A stretch of 64,000 nucleotides of DNA from Volvariella volvacea V23 (GCA_000349905.1 KB722755.1:73602-137601), one strand, 5' to 3'. Numbered from the stretch's first letter, positions 34,501-47,358 are shown. The notes: generated by a model from the letters alone, not told the origin. Translations and numbers: made by a program.

Positions 34501-34703
34501 TTTGGCCTTGAGACAGCTCGTTTATCAACTCTCGGGGGCTTTTGCTATACGGCTATGGCTTATTGCTTGTCAATCACAAAGTGGCCTTTTCCTCGGAATA
34601 TCGACGCTGATCAATTTTTTTGACTCTTACCTTTTTGTAGGCTATTGAAACGATATTGCACCATTATAGGGATATTTTCGTTGATGAGTCGGAGTCTTTG
34701 TGA
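31512..34703 (+). CDS. F-BAR and RhoGAP domain protein (Rgd-type)
   Basis: Thirteen exons (31512-31826, 31883-31936, 31987-32102, 32151-32295, 32346-32582, 32641-32769, 32821-32944, 33007-33143, 33234-33486, 33706-33846, 33967-34072, 34219-34363, 34641-34703) give 654 residues. The N-terminus is Ser/Thr-rich. The F-BAR part starts with LLDRIKQGIVSCR and FFKKRAAIEEEYGKTLQKLA and is helical to about residue 370. A short linker (GPRRDGPAEEG) precedes the RhoGAP domain: FGVNLAEQMERD, VPPIMQKCCQAVEKYG, then the arginine finger GVYRVGGTKSKYE, LKLWLRELPEPLLVP and NLAIVFAPSLFG. Such proteins bind curved plasma membrane and switch off Rho GTPases (cf. yeast Rgd1 and Rgd2). The catalytic Arg is present. 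Confidence 0.92.
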
Positions 34704-36331
34704 TTTCCGATCGTGGTTTTGTGGGTGTGAATGTGGGTGTTCCGACTCCTCGGTGGGTGGCGGGTGTCAACAGAGACTTTGGGAGTCTGCTGTGGGCCGC
34801 ACTCCTCGTCAGACTTGGGGTCCCTCTCCATTTCTTAACTGTTTATCTTTCGTCCGTTTCGCTTTTCTCGCTTGATTTGGTATCTGTTTGAAATGTTTAT
34901 CAACGACCCCGGTCGAGGTCAGGAATATAGTATCGCTTCGCTACACATTTCGTTTCTTCAATTTCATCCCACATCCCATCCTCGTCATATACCCCCGTTG
35001 ACTCTTGTCTCTTTCGCTGAGATATCAATATACTTGCATATAGCTTTGTATTTCTGAATGGGTTCCTTCTTTTCATTCCGTTTGACTTTTTGTTTTCCTT
35101 TCGTCTCCAAGTCTACGTCTTTGAGTTCTGTTTTCTGGGCCTTTCCTCCTTGTTATCCTGTTTTCTTTATCACCACCCTCCTCTTCCCCTCCCCCGCGGT
35201 TCTCGCCTCCCATGGCCGGCCAGCAGAGTATTCATATTATCTATCTACACCGACTATGCAATGTGGTATATGTCTCCCCCCGACATAAGTATATCCTGTC
35301 CTATCCTGTTCTATGGTTTCCCTCCCCTGTGCCCTCCTACGCTTCCCTGACCATCCGCCGTATAGCTAGCCTTGTAGCCAGACCCGTGTGCCTGTGTCTC
35401 TTCGTTCTATATCACTTCGTCTCATATAACAATATGTACATGGATCCGGGCGTATATCATTTCCTTATATGTCACGAGTGGGATCTAGGCCAGCATATTA
35501 GCTGTCGATAGNNNNNNNNNNNNNNNNNNNNNNNNNNNNNNNNNNNNNNNNNNNNNNNNNNNNNNNNNNNNNNNNNNNNNNNNNNNNNNNNNNNNNNNNN
35601 NNNNNNNNNNNTATCGATGTGCTAATTCGCTGCCTTGCTAAGCCAATACAGCTACACTACTTTCACCGTACGACCTTCTCTGCGCTACTCCGAAGCGACG
35701 ATAGCTAGACCTCCTCAGTACCACAATTTCGAGACTGTGACCCGACTTAACTATCACCCACAATTAAAACAAGTGCGTTCGTCCTAAAATAGCTCGAAAG
35801 GACTTTCACCTGTTATTGGTCCGTACCCTCTCTCCTCGGATTTGGAGAAATCCACTGCTCTCTGCAATCTAACTGTACTGTACTTATCTAACAGACTCGA
35901 GTTGACTCAGGAAAACTACCAAAGCGAGTAGGGACATTCACCCAGGAAGAGAGAGGGAACTAGTCAAATCCTCTCTTCTGTGCAATGCTTTTTATAGCTT
36001 TATTTTCCAGCATCGAGTTGCTGAGAGAGATAGGAGCCACCGAGCCACTCTCTTGTAGCTCGCCCATTTAATGTCTAATATCTTGTATACATCAGCTTTT
36101 TGTAACTACGATTAATGCGAGCGCTGTACTCACTATGACTATGACTGCCGGGCCGGGCTTAAATCCAAAGTCACGTGCATACCCTCGTCGCGTCACTTTG
36201 CTGCGGTGCTTGCAGCCTCTAATGAAGCCCGGTCTGCTCTATCTCATCCGCCTCATATTCACGTCTCCGGTCAACTTTCTTCGCTTCCTACTCTACGTGC
36301 TTCAAAGGATGAGCTCTGCACGTCGACTACT
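34704..36331. other. Intergenic with pyrimidine-rich tract and assembly gap
   Basis: 34704-35511 is strongly T/C-biased on the plus strand and has no stable coding signal. It is followed by a 100-N gap, then about 700 bp leading to the next F-box gene. I see no gene. Confidence 0.5.
35512..35611. other. Assembly gap (100 N)
   Basis: One hundred undetermined bases. Sequence on the two sides does not visibly overlap. Confidence 0.99.
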
Positions 36332-37958
36332 ATGGAGCTGGATCTCGGGTCCAACACCTCAGTCGAAAACGGTGAGTGGGCCGTTTGAATTCATCAGTAA
36401 ACTCGAGCTCATTCTATGAAAAGGATAGGATTAAAAGAGCGGCACCTGCACTTGTGAACTTGCCTCTAGAAATTCTAACAGAAATTATGCAGGAGTTATC
36501 TTGGAGAGATATTCTACGAGTTCGGCAGGTAAGCGACAGCACTCACCAGCTCACGAGATGTGCGGTTATGATTTACGGTGCCACATTTAGACCTGCAAGT
36601 GCTTATTTGGCGCATCTAAAACCAAGTTCGTATGGCAGGCCATCGCGCATAAGGAGCTTCGCCATAATTCAAACCATCCACCTGGATTGTTCCTCGAACG
36701 ACCAATCAGTACTTATACTTCTCAAGAGCTGGAGCATCTTATTCTCCGTTGGAAGAGTGCGGAGATTGGTTGGAAGACTAATGACGGCGTTCCAGCCCGT
36801 GAACGTAGGCTTCAGTTTGAGCATCCACCCGACACTATAGTGGAGTGTCTCCACCTCGTGAAGGGAGGCCGGTGGCTGCTGGTAGGACTCAACTCAGGAT
36901 CTATCCTGTTCTATGATCTCGACGAGAAAGATCCTATTCAACACACACTTATTCCTCCATCTGGCTCAACAATTCGCATGGGCAAGGTGGACGTGGATAT
37001 TGACACCTCTTCTCCAACATTGGCATTCAAACTTGTATTGATATTAACACAGGAAGCCGAACCTACAAAATATGTGCTCGAGGTCTGGCATGTGTCTCTT
37101 GCACACAAGATCAATTCGGAGTCCTCCCCGCTTACATTGGTTGCGCAACGACTTGTGTCTTTCCATCCCGAACCTTATGGTCCCGTCTATGATGTTTCGA
37201 TTCTTGGTAATTATTTGGCATATTCTGTGTCCGGTGAAAAGGCGTGCTATGTCATCGTCGTTCGTTGGACTAACTTGGAGGAAACACCATCAAATTTCGA
37301 GAAATGGATCCAACCCACACGACGCGCTTGGGTATGATTAACTGCTTACCTTCTTAATGCTGTACTTATCTGTCTATAGGTATATGTCTGCCTCCTTCCA
37401 GGATATCGCATCCTTTTCCGCAAAGGGAAGGACATTGGCCTGTACAACATTCATTCGTTTTTGAAAACAAAACAAATCCCGTCCTATATGTGGGTGAGCC
37501 ACGGCTCGCCAGCGGTTTGGATGGCTTCTCCTGAGAAACGAACACACGAAGGTTTCCTTACTAGTCCCTTCATTTGCAAGGATTCCATTCGAATGGTCAC
37601 CGCTACCAATAGAGAAGTACACGGGGTGATTTTGCAACCCCCTGATGATATATCGGGTAAAGTTGGGGAGCTTATCACACTTGGAGAGATCCCTCGTGGA
37701 TTCTTTGGTATTGTGCCTGCTAACCCGTCTTATGGATACCATTACTCGGCACTTTGGTTTAATGCCACACTCACGCTCATTTACCATCCTTGGCCAGACG
37801 AGAGCGATGAGAACAGTGGATCGTATACCATTGTCCAGAAACAATCTGCTTACAAAGGAAATTCAATTATCACCCCAGTATCCGATATTGGAGCAGGAAG
37901 GGTAGTTGTGTGGAATCGAACACCTGTTCTCTTAGAGCTAGGACAATATAACCCATAG
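36332..37958 (+). CDS. F-box protein with beta-propeller-like C-terminus (copy 1)
   Basis: Supported exons: up to 36528, 36591-37331 and 37380-37958. The F-box is LVNLPLEILTEIMQEL plus WRDILRVRQ, continuing after the intron as TCKCLFGASKTKFVWQAIA. Then ISTYTSQELEHLILRWKSA, a string seen in Agaricomycete F-box families, and a beta-rich region with WD-like turns (GGRWLLVGLNSGSILFYDL, LGNYLAYSV, DIGLYNIHSF). No membrane part. The 5' end is uncertain: ATG at 36332 reaches the F-box frame only through a 26-bp segment, so the true start may be elsewhere (36376 is also open). Probably an SCF adaptor; target unknown. A partial copy lies at 40210-41276. Confidence 0.7.
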
Positions 37959-38076
37959 TTTCGCAATTGTGATTAATTATTTACATGCCCCCCACATTCT
38001 CACCTCCTTTAAAGCACTCTACGAGCTGGTCGGAGGGCACCAGTGCCTACATCCTTAATAAGCACCTTATGGAAGA

Positions 38077-39661
38077 CTAAAGGATTGAACACACCCAGTA
38101 TGCCAGCAATGAGAATACTTCCTGCATATCGGTTGGTTTGAACTTTTTGTCACTTTCTGTCGATATCCTTTTCATCTGAGTGTGGTACACCTTCGTTTGT
38201 GACGGATGTCCACGCTTTTCTGTAACTCCAAAGTACCATGCTAGTCCGGTTGTTAGACACCACGCCATATATTCCTCTGCAAGATGTTTAACCCAAGTAC
38301 GATACACAATCAGATATCTCACCCAGTGTTCTCCATGCTAGACATGAATATTAGTGTGAATGTAGTACAGGTTCGAAGAAGGATGGATGCCTACATTGCA
38401 AGGCACTCGCCGATGACCTGTGGGATATGCCCATCAAGCCCATTCACCTCACTCTCGCGCTTTGCCTCGATAATGAATATCTGAAGACCTTGGTCATTAC
38501 CAATGGGTAATCCCGATCCCGCGAGTATATTTCCAATTCCTGTGATGAAAGATGTCTGATTTTCGGCTGCCTTCTGGATTGCCATTTGTGCTAGGAAGGA
38601 GGATGCGTCGACTCATTGAATGGAATATGAAAGTCCACGAAGACCTACGCTTGGGAACACGTGCACTTGTACCAATTGCCGTCATCACAGTGTAGTCAAC
38701 CCGCCCGGTTATAAAGCAGGTAAAACGTTGATTTCGGTCATTGGTCCAATCCACATATACTGGCGAGCTGTCTGAATTCGACAGCAGTAGCTCCGTGAAT
38801 ACCAATGATATATTGCGCTGATCAAAGAGTCCCATGAGCGCCATGAGGTACTGATCAATGAACATTCGCGCTTGTGTTTCTGGCTGCAACAGAACACGAT
38901 TCGGTGAGTTATAATGCGTAGCGCTTTCATAGGAAAGTGGTCGTATCTATACCTTATTACCCGACATCACTCGGATGAGGTTATATGCACTACGGACCTC
39001 TTCTCTCCTGGCACTCCAATATGCCGCAACGACCGTCGAGGTAATGACATGAGGATCTGCGTCAGACGCTACGCCTAATGTAGACTGCAAGCGCGGCTGC
39101 AGATGGTCGGTTTCCACGTCTTCCATCACAAACGTGACACCCATGCGATCTTTGCAGTGCTTCCATGTGAGACGGGAGAATGGCACTGCTTTCCACTATG
39201 CATCAAGGATTAGTGACCATTCGTAGGTTGCAAGGCGCACTTCTCACCTCAATAGGAAGAGTGGATCCACTCCGAGCATGCTCTTTCTCGATCTCCTCTT
39301 TTATCTGCTTATAGGTCCGTAGGCTTTGTGCTAGGGCATCTACTTTCTGTTACATCTCTTTCATTTCGTCGTCTTCGTATTTGTCGAGAATCCTCTTCAT
39401 TTCATCGAGTTCTTTCATCAATTCCTCGCCGTCGGTGCCACCCGCTATCACGGTGTCGGACGCTAAGCGTCGGCGCTTCGTAGCTTTCCCAGCGGCAGTA
39501 GTGCCTGTCACCATTTCGATCGCAATTGATTCATCGGCGGCATCGGGGCCACCAACGTCGCTGACTACTGCAGCAGGATCAGTTTCTACTACAGCGTGTG
39601 GCATAATAGGCGCAGACTGGGGACCACGACCAAGTTCAAGCCCATCGTATTTGGGACGCAT
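38077..39661 (-). CDS. Lineage-specific protein with PD-(D/E)XK-nuclease-like motif, probably decaying
   Basis: Blocks in order on the minus strand: Ala/Thr-rich start with basic TKRRRLASD and a coiled coil (ELMKELDEMKRILDKYED); RLTWKHCKDRMGV; FIDQYLMALMGLFDQRN; FIIEAKRESEVNGLDGHIPQ followed by VIGECLAM; LTTGLAWYFGVTEKR; and DMQEVFSLLAYWV with the stop at 38077. The IIEAK...Q...E pattern resembles the active site of PD-(D/E)XK nucleases, and such proteins are repeated in basidiomycete genomes with no assigned role. A TAA at 39347-39349 interrupts an otherwise continuous coiled coil, and the block before the motif needs a frame change, so this copy may be a pseudogene. It lies between two F-box copies in the opposite orientation. 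Confidence 0.5.
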
Positions 39662-40209
39662 AGTATGAGGATGCTAGGAGATGAAAGGCGTTAGGAGAGG
39701 TGGATGGGGTTCTGGAGAGAAGGGTAGATAAACTTACCGTCTGGAAGGACAAGTCCGAACTTTATACAGTCTTTCTACTACTGCGTTGGAACAATGGGGC
39801 CCTGGTGATTATCAGAATTAATCACCACTGATCATCCCGTGCCATCAGCCATCATGAAGTCAAACAGGAAGCCTCGGGGCTCTCGAGCTGGTGAACTTGT
39901 GCCGTGCCTCGTTTCCAGTCGCATTATTCTGGGGTTGTTCTTGAGGTTGTAAATAAGATCCCTAGAATTCAAAAATCTGTTGATCTATTACACGTAGTAA
40001 ACGCACGTACCCACATTCCGAAGCGAAGGAAGCCAACGAGGCAGGGCGTTGCATATATGCTGTACACAGCACCACCGCGCGTGTCGCTAGCACCGCTGCC
40101 TTGCGGCACATAAACCACCAAGCGAAATACCCTCGGTGAGCCACCCAAAGCCAATGGAGATTAGCCTAAGAACGTCTTTCTCTCCATGGCAGTTCCGCTT
40201 TCAAAATCC
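39662..40209. other. Intergenic, nothing recognised
   Basis: Between the start of the nuclease-like gene and the broken F-box copy. No F-box motif is found here, so copy 2 lacks its N-terminal domain. Confidence 0.4.
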
Positions 40210-41276
40210 CTCGCACAAGACAATTCTGCCAGTGAGCTCTTTGAATGCCCTAATTTTCCGCGACGTTAGAGTGGGTCGCGGCATCATCGTTCTCAATCAA
40301 GTGGTAGTGCTGGATTACGAGATCGATGAGCCTTTGCGACAGGCAGAGCCCTTTCTGGTCAATATTCACCAACCCGGCGACTCGGATCCATAGAATATAT
40401 GGTCGAGGTCTGGCATGTGTCCCTTGCCTACGAGACCAACTCAGATTCATCCCCACTTACATTGGTTGCACAACAACTCATTTCTTTCCATCCTGGACCT
40501 CATGATTTCGTCGGTGATGTTTCGATTCTTGGTAATTATTTGGCATATTCTGTGTGCGATGAAAACGCGTGTTATGTTATCGTCATTCGTTGGACTGATT
40601 TGGGAGAAACACCATCAAATTTCGAGAAATGGGTACAACCCACAAATCACATATGGGTATGATCACTGCTTGTCATCTTAGTGCTACACTCATCTGTCTA
40701 TAGGTATATGTCTGCCTCCTTCCAGGATATCGCATCCTTTTCCGCAAAGGGAAGGACATTGGCCTGTACAACATTCATTCGTTTTTGAAAACAAAACAAA
40801 TCCCATCCTATATGTGGGTGAGCCATGGATCGCCAGTGGTTTGGATGGCTTCTCCTGAGAGGCGAACACGTGAAGAATTCCTTACCAGTCCTTTCATCTG
40901 CAAAGATTCCATTCGAATGGTCACCGCTACCAATAGAGAAGTACACGGATCGATTTTGCAACCTCCTGATAGTGTATCAGGTAAAGTCTGGGAGCTTATC
41001 ACACTTGGAGAGATCCCTCGTGGATTCTTCGGTGTTGCACCTGCTCACCCATCTTATGGATACCGTTATTCTGCACTTTGGTGTAATTCGATGCTCACAT
41101 TCATTTACCATCCTTGGCCAGATGACGGTGATGAGAGCAGTGGATCGTATACCATTGTCCAGAAACAATCCACTTTTACAGGAAATGCAATTACCACATC
41201 GGATATTGGAGCAGGAAGGGTAGTCGCATGGAATCGATCTCTTGTTCTTTTAGAGTTAGGACAATACAATCTGTAA
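40210..41276 (+). pseudogene. Truncated, frameshifted second copy of the F-box/propeller gene
   Basis: The last two exons (to 40660 and 40705-41276) match copy 1 closely, and about 115 bp around the exon start are identical in both (37371 onward and 40696 onward). From about 40399 upward the match begins abruptly (VEVWHVSLAY...). Left of this, 40210-40390 encodes only a distant relative of the same region (QVVVLDYEIDEPLRQ), one base out of frame with a TAG at 40391. The F-box is absent. The 3' part remains open to the normal stop (ELGQYNL). Confidence 0.65.
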
Positions 41277-43086
41277 TTTTCATTGGGGTGGTGTTGGTAT
41301 TGTGAAGTCCACGAGTTGAGCGAAGCCCTGCACTACCCCAGCTGTGTATACGGTCTCTGTCGAGGCCCATGCAGCATATAAGCAGCTCCTTGACTTGAGT
41401 AATCACCCCAGACGTCTCTCACTTCCATCTTCCAAGCTCGTGCATGCGTCGGGAGCGAGATGTCCAGTATTACTGTATAAGCAACCAAATCCTTCGGGGA
41501 CAGGCTGGAACCCACGTCTTTGGCCACGATGCGGATTGTCAGCAAAGTTTCTTGGAACCATTGGCAGTTTGATTCCAACAGAGCGTGCAACAAATGGAAT
41601 GAAGACGGCGTGGTACAATCAGCAAGTGGAGCATAGTCGTAGAGCGTCGCCTTTTACACCGATAAAATGTGCACCGTTTTGCCAGATTTCGAGCGGGAAT
41701 TCACCTCGGTGTATGTCGACGCGATTGCGTCTCCATATTTTGTGTAGAGTCGATAAAAATACCGAGGCAGCTTACCGGCATCGACCAAGACGGCAACGCC
41801 GTGTGCGCGTCGGCTCCTGTGCCAAGCTACGTCCCGACGCCCAAAATGTGGAATGATGTCAGTCCATTTACCGCCAGTTCCAGTTCATGCGAGAGTCGTT
41901 GTAATCTCTACGCCCACCGCGAGCACAACACCAAGTTCCATTCTCCCGACACTTTGTTGTCCACTACCAGCCGGAGCGTTTTGGGACTCCACCGGCTCCG
42001 GACCAACCTGATCCTCCTTCCAAACGAATTCTCTAAACCCCCCCTAATGGTAATGGCAGAGCTTCCAAGGCCGCTTCCACTACTTATCACAGAACACATC
42101 ACCCTAAGCTCCACCTCGCTAGGCGATACAATCAGAACCCGAGCGTCTGGAACATACTTACACCGCCCTCTCTCACACACTCCCCAGCCTCCCTCGCGCT
42201 CGCTAGCGAGCTTATAGAGCCATTCAGTCATTATTCGGCGAAACCTCGGAGAAATACCGACATTCTTAGCTCGAGGGACCCTGGTGGGAGTTCTATTTAA
42301 AGCAAGTAGTGCTTTGTACGAATATCGTGTTTTCTGTACGCTATGCTTTGTTGAAGGATCTGGGTTGTGCGGTGGCCGAGTCGTTGACGTTATTGCTTAG
42401 TGGTCAAAGTGGGTAAATAGGCAATTGGCATAACCCTGACCTGGAGTCCAGTGCTGATGGATTTGACCTTATTGGGTCCAACGACTCGGCGGGTTGTGCA
42501 ACTGCCAACTGGCCATGGCAGTATGTAACATGCCATTTGAAACGGGAAGCTGAAGGCTGGAAGGGTGAGCCCGAAGTCAGCAGTATTACCTAGCGACTAG
42601 CCGCTGTTCCTTGCCTGTTCTGTCCGTGTTGTTGTTCTCATCCGATTCGGGAGTTTTTTTCGAGCACGGACAATGTAGAGAGTACGTACGCGGTTTATCG
42701 AGTCCATGTCGTAAGTGCGATGCGCGGGTGTAGTTGGCCAGTGACAGCCAGGTAGGATTGTCCGGGCACGTACGTATATGTAGGCAGACAATCGCGACAC
42801 AAAGTCGGACCGAACTCGGTGGGTTGGCCATCACGATAATAAATCATATAGCGGGGTAGCCGTATCAACAATGGGTTTTAGGACTCTTTCCTGCGCCAAG
42901 GACAACTCGCTCGCATTCGTGCTCCTTTCCCGTCGGGTAGATAGCTCGTCAACGATGCCAGGGAATCATGTCTGCTTAAACGAGAAGAAGATCCGTAATG
43001 TTACAATCTCTCACTTAGAGATATCTACAACGCTACATGCTAGATGTACTGCCTACAAGATAGGGCCAGAGTTCCGGTCCAATCAA

Positions 43087-43117
<31 letters not shown>

Positions 43118-44561
43118 AAGAACAAAACCCCCTCCTCTCCAACTCAAACAGGAAAATCAAAGTCCAACCCGACAGGAAGGAAAGTTTCGGTGGAAGTCTT
43201 GGGCCATAGCGATATGCAAAACCCACCCACATGGGAATTTGTAATTTAGCAAGCTATACGAGGCACAACGGGAGAAGACAAGACAAGACTGGACAAGAAG
43301 AATTGTGGAGAGCGTGGAGAGAAGATGCTTCTTCGGATGTAGGGGTAGGTACCGGAAAACGTGGGTTGTGGGCAGATGGATGGCGTCACGATGAGATAAT
43401 GGTATGCGGTCATTGACCTGAGAGCTTGAGAGTCTGCGTGTACGCCTGAGAAACGCAAGAACGTAGTAGCTCGATATCCGGGGGTATTAGCACAGTAAGA
43501 CGTTTCTTGATTCTACCGCTGTGTCAGCATTAACCCGCTGGATATATGCGCGTAGGAAATGCATCTACATACATGGTAACGGAGCGGGGAAATTGAGTGA
43601 CTGATCCCAGGGGCACAAGTCACCCGGTTCGTGTTGCTGGTCCCTAGTGGCCTTGGGAGGCGTTGTTGGCGTTGATGGTGGGTCGGTAGTATGTAGCACG
43701 TAAAGTGCAAGCGGATGGAAGGGGATACGAGATCACCAACCCCCTTGATATGGTTAAGATTGACACATGTAGAAAGCTAAGCATGAACATGAACCTGCAA
43801 AGGGAGAGAGCGAACAAGAAGATTCGTGAGTTTTAAGTTTCAGATCCATTTCGCCGAAAAATCAAAGAGAAAAGAGAAAACGAGCAAAAAGGCGGGGAAG
43901 AGAAACAGGGAAGGAGAACGGAAGGAGAAAAGAAGGTAGGATGAATGGGATTTGTGATTCCGATTTGATCAGTTTACTGTAGTCAACTGCCCTGATACCA
44001 TTAGGGCCAGGTGGCCAGGTGCATGGGAATCACGAGATGCGTATGTGGATCAATATACCTGTGCTTTGCTCTTGCAAGGAAGCCAAGAAGATGCGGAGGT
44101 TCATAAGGAGCGATTGTAACTCACCATTATCACATTAAAGATAAGCATCTGAAAATAGTACAGTCGTAAAATAGGCAATATTGTATCATGACGGCGGCGG
44201 CGACGTGAAAAAAAGGGAAGAAGAGCATTATACACTGTGGCAATCGTGGTATTTTGTATTGGTGGCTGAATGGTGATATGCAATCTTCAATGATGGAGTT
44301 GATGCGATTGAAACGGGAGCCTGAGGAGGGTAGGGATAGCGGTGCGTGGTCCTGCGCCCCTTCCCTCGGAAATACGAGTTGCTTGGATGATGGCTGATGG
44401 GTTCTGAGAACCGCGATGGAAGTGCCTCAAGAGGCACTAGGAGCCAGGTAGTTGTTCCAAGATGCATGCTAGGCATCAGCATCCTTCTAGCCTTCTCCCT
44501 CTACCCTCCCGCCCCTACAAGCTAACCTCTATTTCCTGCACTCTGCTTCCCACTGCCCATC
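41277..44561. other. 3.3 kb without recognisable gene
   Basis: It holds open frames on both strands at 41344-42231 (plus: long but Pro/Ser/Leu-rich; minus: VITQVKELL and SSAITIRGGLENSFG) that I could not assign. There is an A-rich run with AAAAC repeats at about 43087-43130 and a purine-rich tract at about 43850-43940. No tRNA or LTR ends seen. Confidence 0.4.
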
Positions 44562-45876
44562 CTATGGATGCCGTACTAGCATCCAGCCAGGGCCCGCACC
44601 AACGCCTACAATTCTCTCATCCGCTACCAGCGTCCACTCCGATTGGGTGGGGAAAATGATCCTCCTCAATGTCGGACACGCCCTCTCCCACTCTCTGCAC
44701 AATGCGTATTCGGCATCTGCATCGGGAGTGTTTGGGTCGTTGATGTCTGTTGGGGTTATCTCAAGGTATGTGAGCTGCGTGAAGGCACTCAGGACGGCAG
44801 AGAGGCCTGTGAGAAGCCTCTGCGGTTCGAGCGTCGTGTCCAGACCGAGGGGTGTGGAATCGTATAACGTGCACGGAACGCCGGTGTTAGGTACCGAAGA
44901 CGTGATTGTGGGCGTAAAGCGCAGATAAGGACGATCAGAAAAATGCGGGGTAGATATCAATAGAACAGACACTCACGATGCCGGACATGGCATAATGGAG
45001 CGTATGCCTGAGGGCGAGCTTGAACTTCAAACCCTCAACCATGGGCAAATAGGTGGCAACATTGCGCAACAAGATCGGCCGGACGCTCATGGCGGAGAGG
45101 TCGAGGAACCTGAGGGGCACGCTGGTCTTTGTGAACTTGAGCAGGTTCTCGCCGTTCACGTCCGAGTCCTGGCCGATGAGGAAGAGGTGCTGCACGGGTC
45201 GGCCTGGGAGCAGCGACGCGGCGGTGTCTGGCGTTCCGCGGAACGAAGTCAGGAACGGGAGAGCCGTTTGGGGAACGTCGAGCGCAAGGGATGCCGAATG
45301 GTGATGATCAGCCAGCTTCAGATGACGTAAGGACGGTAATGAAGCCAAGAAAGCCGATAACACCCCCGTGTAGCCTTGCACGCCCTTGCACCACTCCGCC
45401 CCCAGCGAGCAGTACTGCAGCCACGGGAACGAGCACCCGCGCACGACTCGCTCGACTGCGTGTATGGGCTCCAGGCAGGTCAGCCCGAGATTCGCTGGTC
45501 CGAGGAAGAGCTCGAGCGAGTCCAGGTGTGTGAGGAGATGCAGGAGATCGGCAAGTTTGACGACGGGAGTGGTGAGGTGCCGCGGGGGAGGCGATCGGGG
45601 GTCCGAGTGCCAGCGTATTGAGACCCTCTTGGTGGCATGGAATAGGTGGGGCCGTTCGAGCAGGGAATCGCACCAACGCAGGGTTTTTCGAGGGATCGGG
45701 GAGGACTCGGTGAGTATCTCCGAGAAGGCGATCGAGGTGTAGAGGAGCCGTTCTGCGATAGCGTTGAAACGAAACGATACGCAGGAGAGGGCGGAGAGCG
45801 TTGGGGGCGATAGCAACCTGAAGATAGCGTAGAGCGTCTCGGTGGGCAGTGTGATATCGCTCGGTGGGGAAGACAT
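44562..45876 (-). CDS. F-box protein with leucine-rich-like repeats
   Basis: Two exons (44977-45876, 44562-44819) give 385 residues. The N-terminus TLPTETLYAIFRLLSPPTLS followed by ALSCVSFRFNAIAERLLY is an F-box. Repeats such as LTHLDSLELFLG, LPSLRHLKLAD, LRFLDLSAM and LTYLEITPTD are spaced like degenerate leucine-rich repeats used for substrate binding. The intron is about 157 bp, long for this window, running from GTGAGT after AMSGI to an acceptor CCGCAG. Probably an SCF substrate adaptor. Target unknown. Confidence 0.8.
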
Positions 45877-46451
45877 GAGATAGAGGAGGAAGTGGGCAGT
45901 TCGGGAAGACGATTAGCGAAAATTCCTGTAGACTCTGCTACAAGCGTCGAGTTTTAATCGCAAGAGTCCGTGGATCCCTAAAGGGACATGCAATTGTCTG
46001 GCGTATGAAAAAGACACAAGGGCATGTAACCCGCAGTAAAGCTTAACAAGCTTTCGAATTCCTCTATATCTGACGGCGAATCGCCGGAGATTTGGCATGG
46101 GCAATACGTCGGGGCAACAAGCGGAACATCGACGGAGGTATTGTACCTGGGCATGTCAGATTGCGATGTTCACGATTAGTTACGCACCCTCACAGCACAC
46201 TTGATTACTTGACCAGATTCTCATCGAGATGGCTAACTATAGCATTATCCCCGGTTCGTTCTCCACCAAGATCCGCATCAAACACCCTTGATAGCTCCAA
46301 CAGTTTGCAATGCTTGCGAGTCGAGGAAGTTCAGGCGTAGCCGACAGTGCGCAATCAACGGATGGGCATTCCAGAAGCAAGGAGATATCAATAATATAAA
46401 TACAGTACAGGTACAGGGAGGAGAGAAGCCCGGACTGCTAACCCCAAAAGT
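45877..46451. other. Intergenic, nothing recognised
   Basis: It includes the promoter side of the F-box gene and the 3' UTR of H4. No coding signal. Confidence 0.4.
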
Positions 46452-46913
<462 letters not shown>

Positions 46914-47358
46914 GTCGATGAGTTGTTTTAGTGTTGGATAAAAACAAAGGTGTTGAAAGTGCTTGAAGTCGAAGACGACGACTGTAAGTGATGGAGGAAG
47001 GAAGTAAACTCCTGCCAAACTCGACTGTTTTATATAAACCAACCACCGTGGGTGCCACAGGGACCCTGGGCCCAATCAGAGTCGCGTGACCAATCACGAT
47101 CTAGTGGCTGTGCTACTTTTTGTTGATTGTTGATTCCCGTGGTGCGCGTTGTGTGTCTTTGTTTTGTTTGATTGGAAGCCACGCGCCACTAATATTGATG
47201 GCAAGTGTCACGTGTGTGACGCGGTCGTGTTGATATATATTGAGCACCCAAATCCGGGAGGTGGCCAGACGTCATCCCGACACCCACTTGCACTCTTACC
47301 ACCACTACCAGCATCACAACTCAAAAGTCTTTTGACACTTTTTCTTTGATCAACACAA
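46914..47358. promoter_or_regulatory. Bidirectional H4/H3 promoter 1
   Basis: Toward H4, a TATA-like TTTATATAAAA (about 47028-47038) lies about 115 bp before the ATG. Toward H3, TGATATATAT lies at 47231-47240. Two CCAATCA motifs lie at about 47073-47099. Just before the H3 TATA is TCACGTGTGTGACGCGGTCG (from 47208), and after it CCCAAATCCGG (47247-47257). Both recur in the second pair's H3 promoter. Confidence 0.75.

Noticed and set aside
41344..42231. Overlapping long frames on both strands, considered as an acyltransferase remnant
   Set aside because: Some minus-strand strings vaguely recalled carnitine acyltransferases, but no catalytic His motif or coherent splice model was found.
43087..43130. 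AAAAC repeats considered as a CRISPR-like or regular array
   Set aside because: Simple low-complexity A-rich repeat. No spacers, and the host is a eukaryote.
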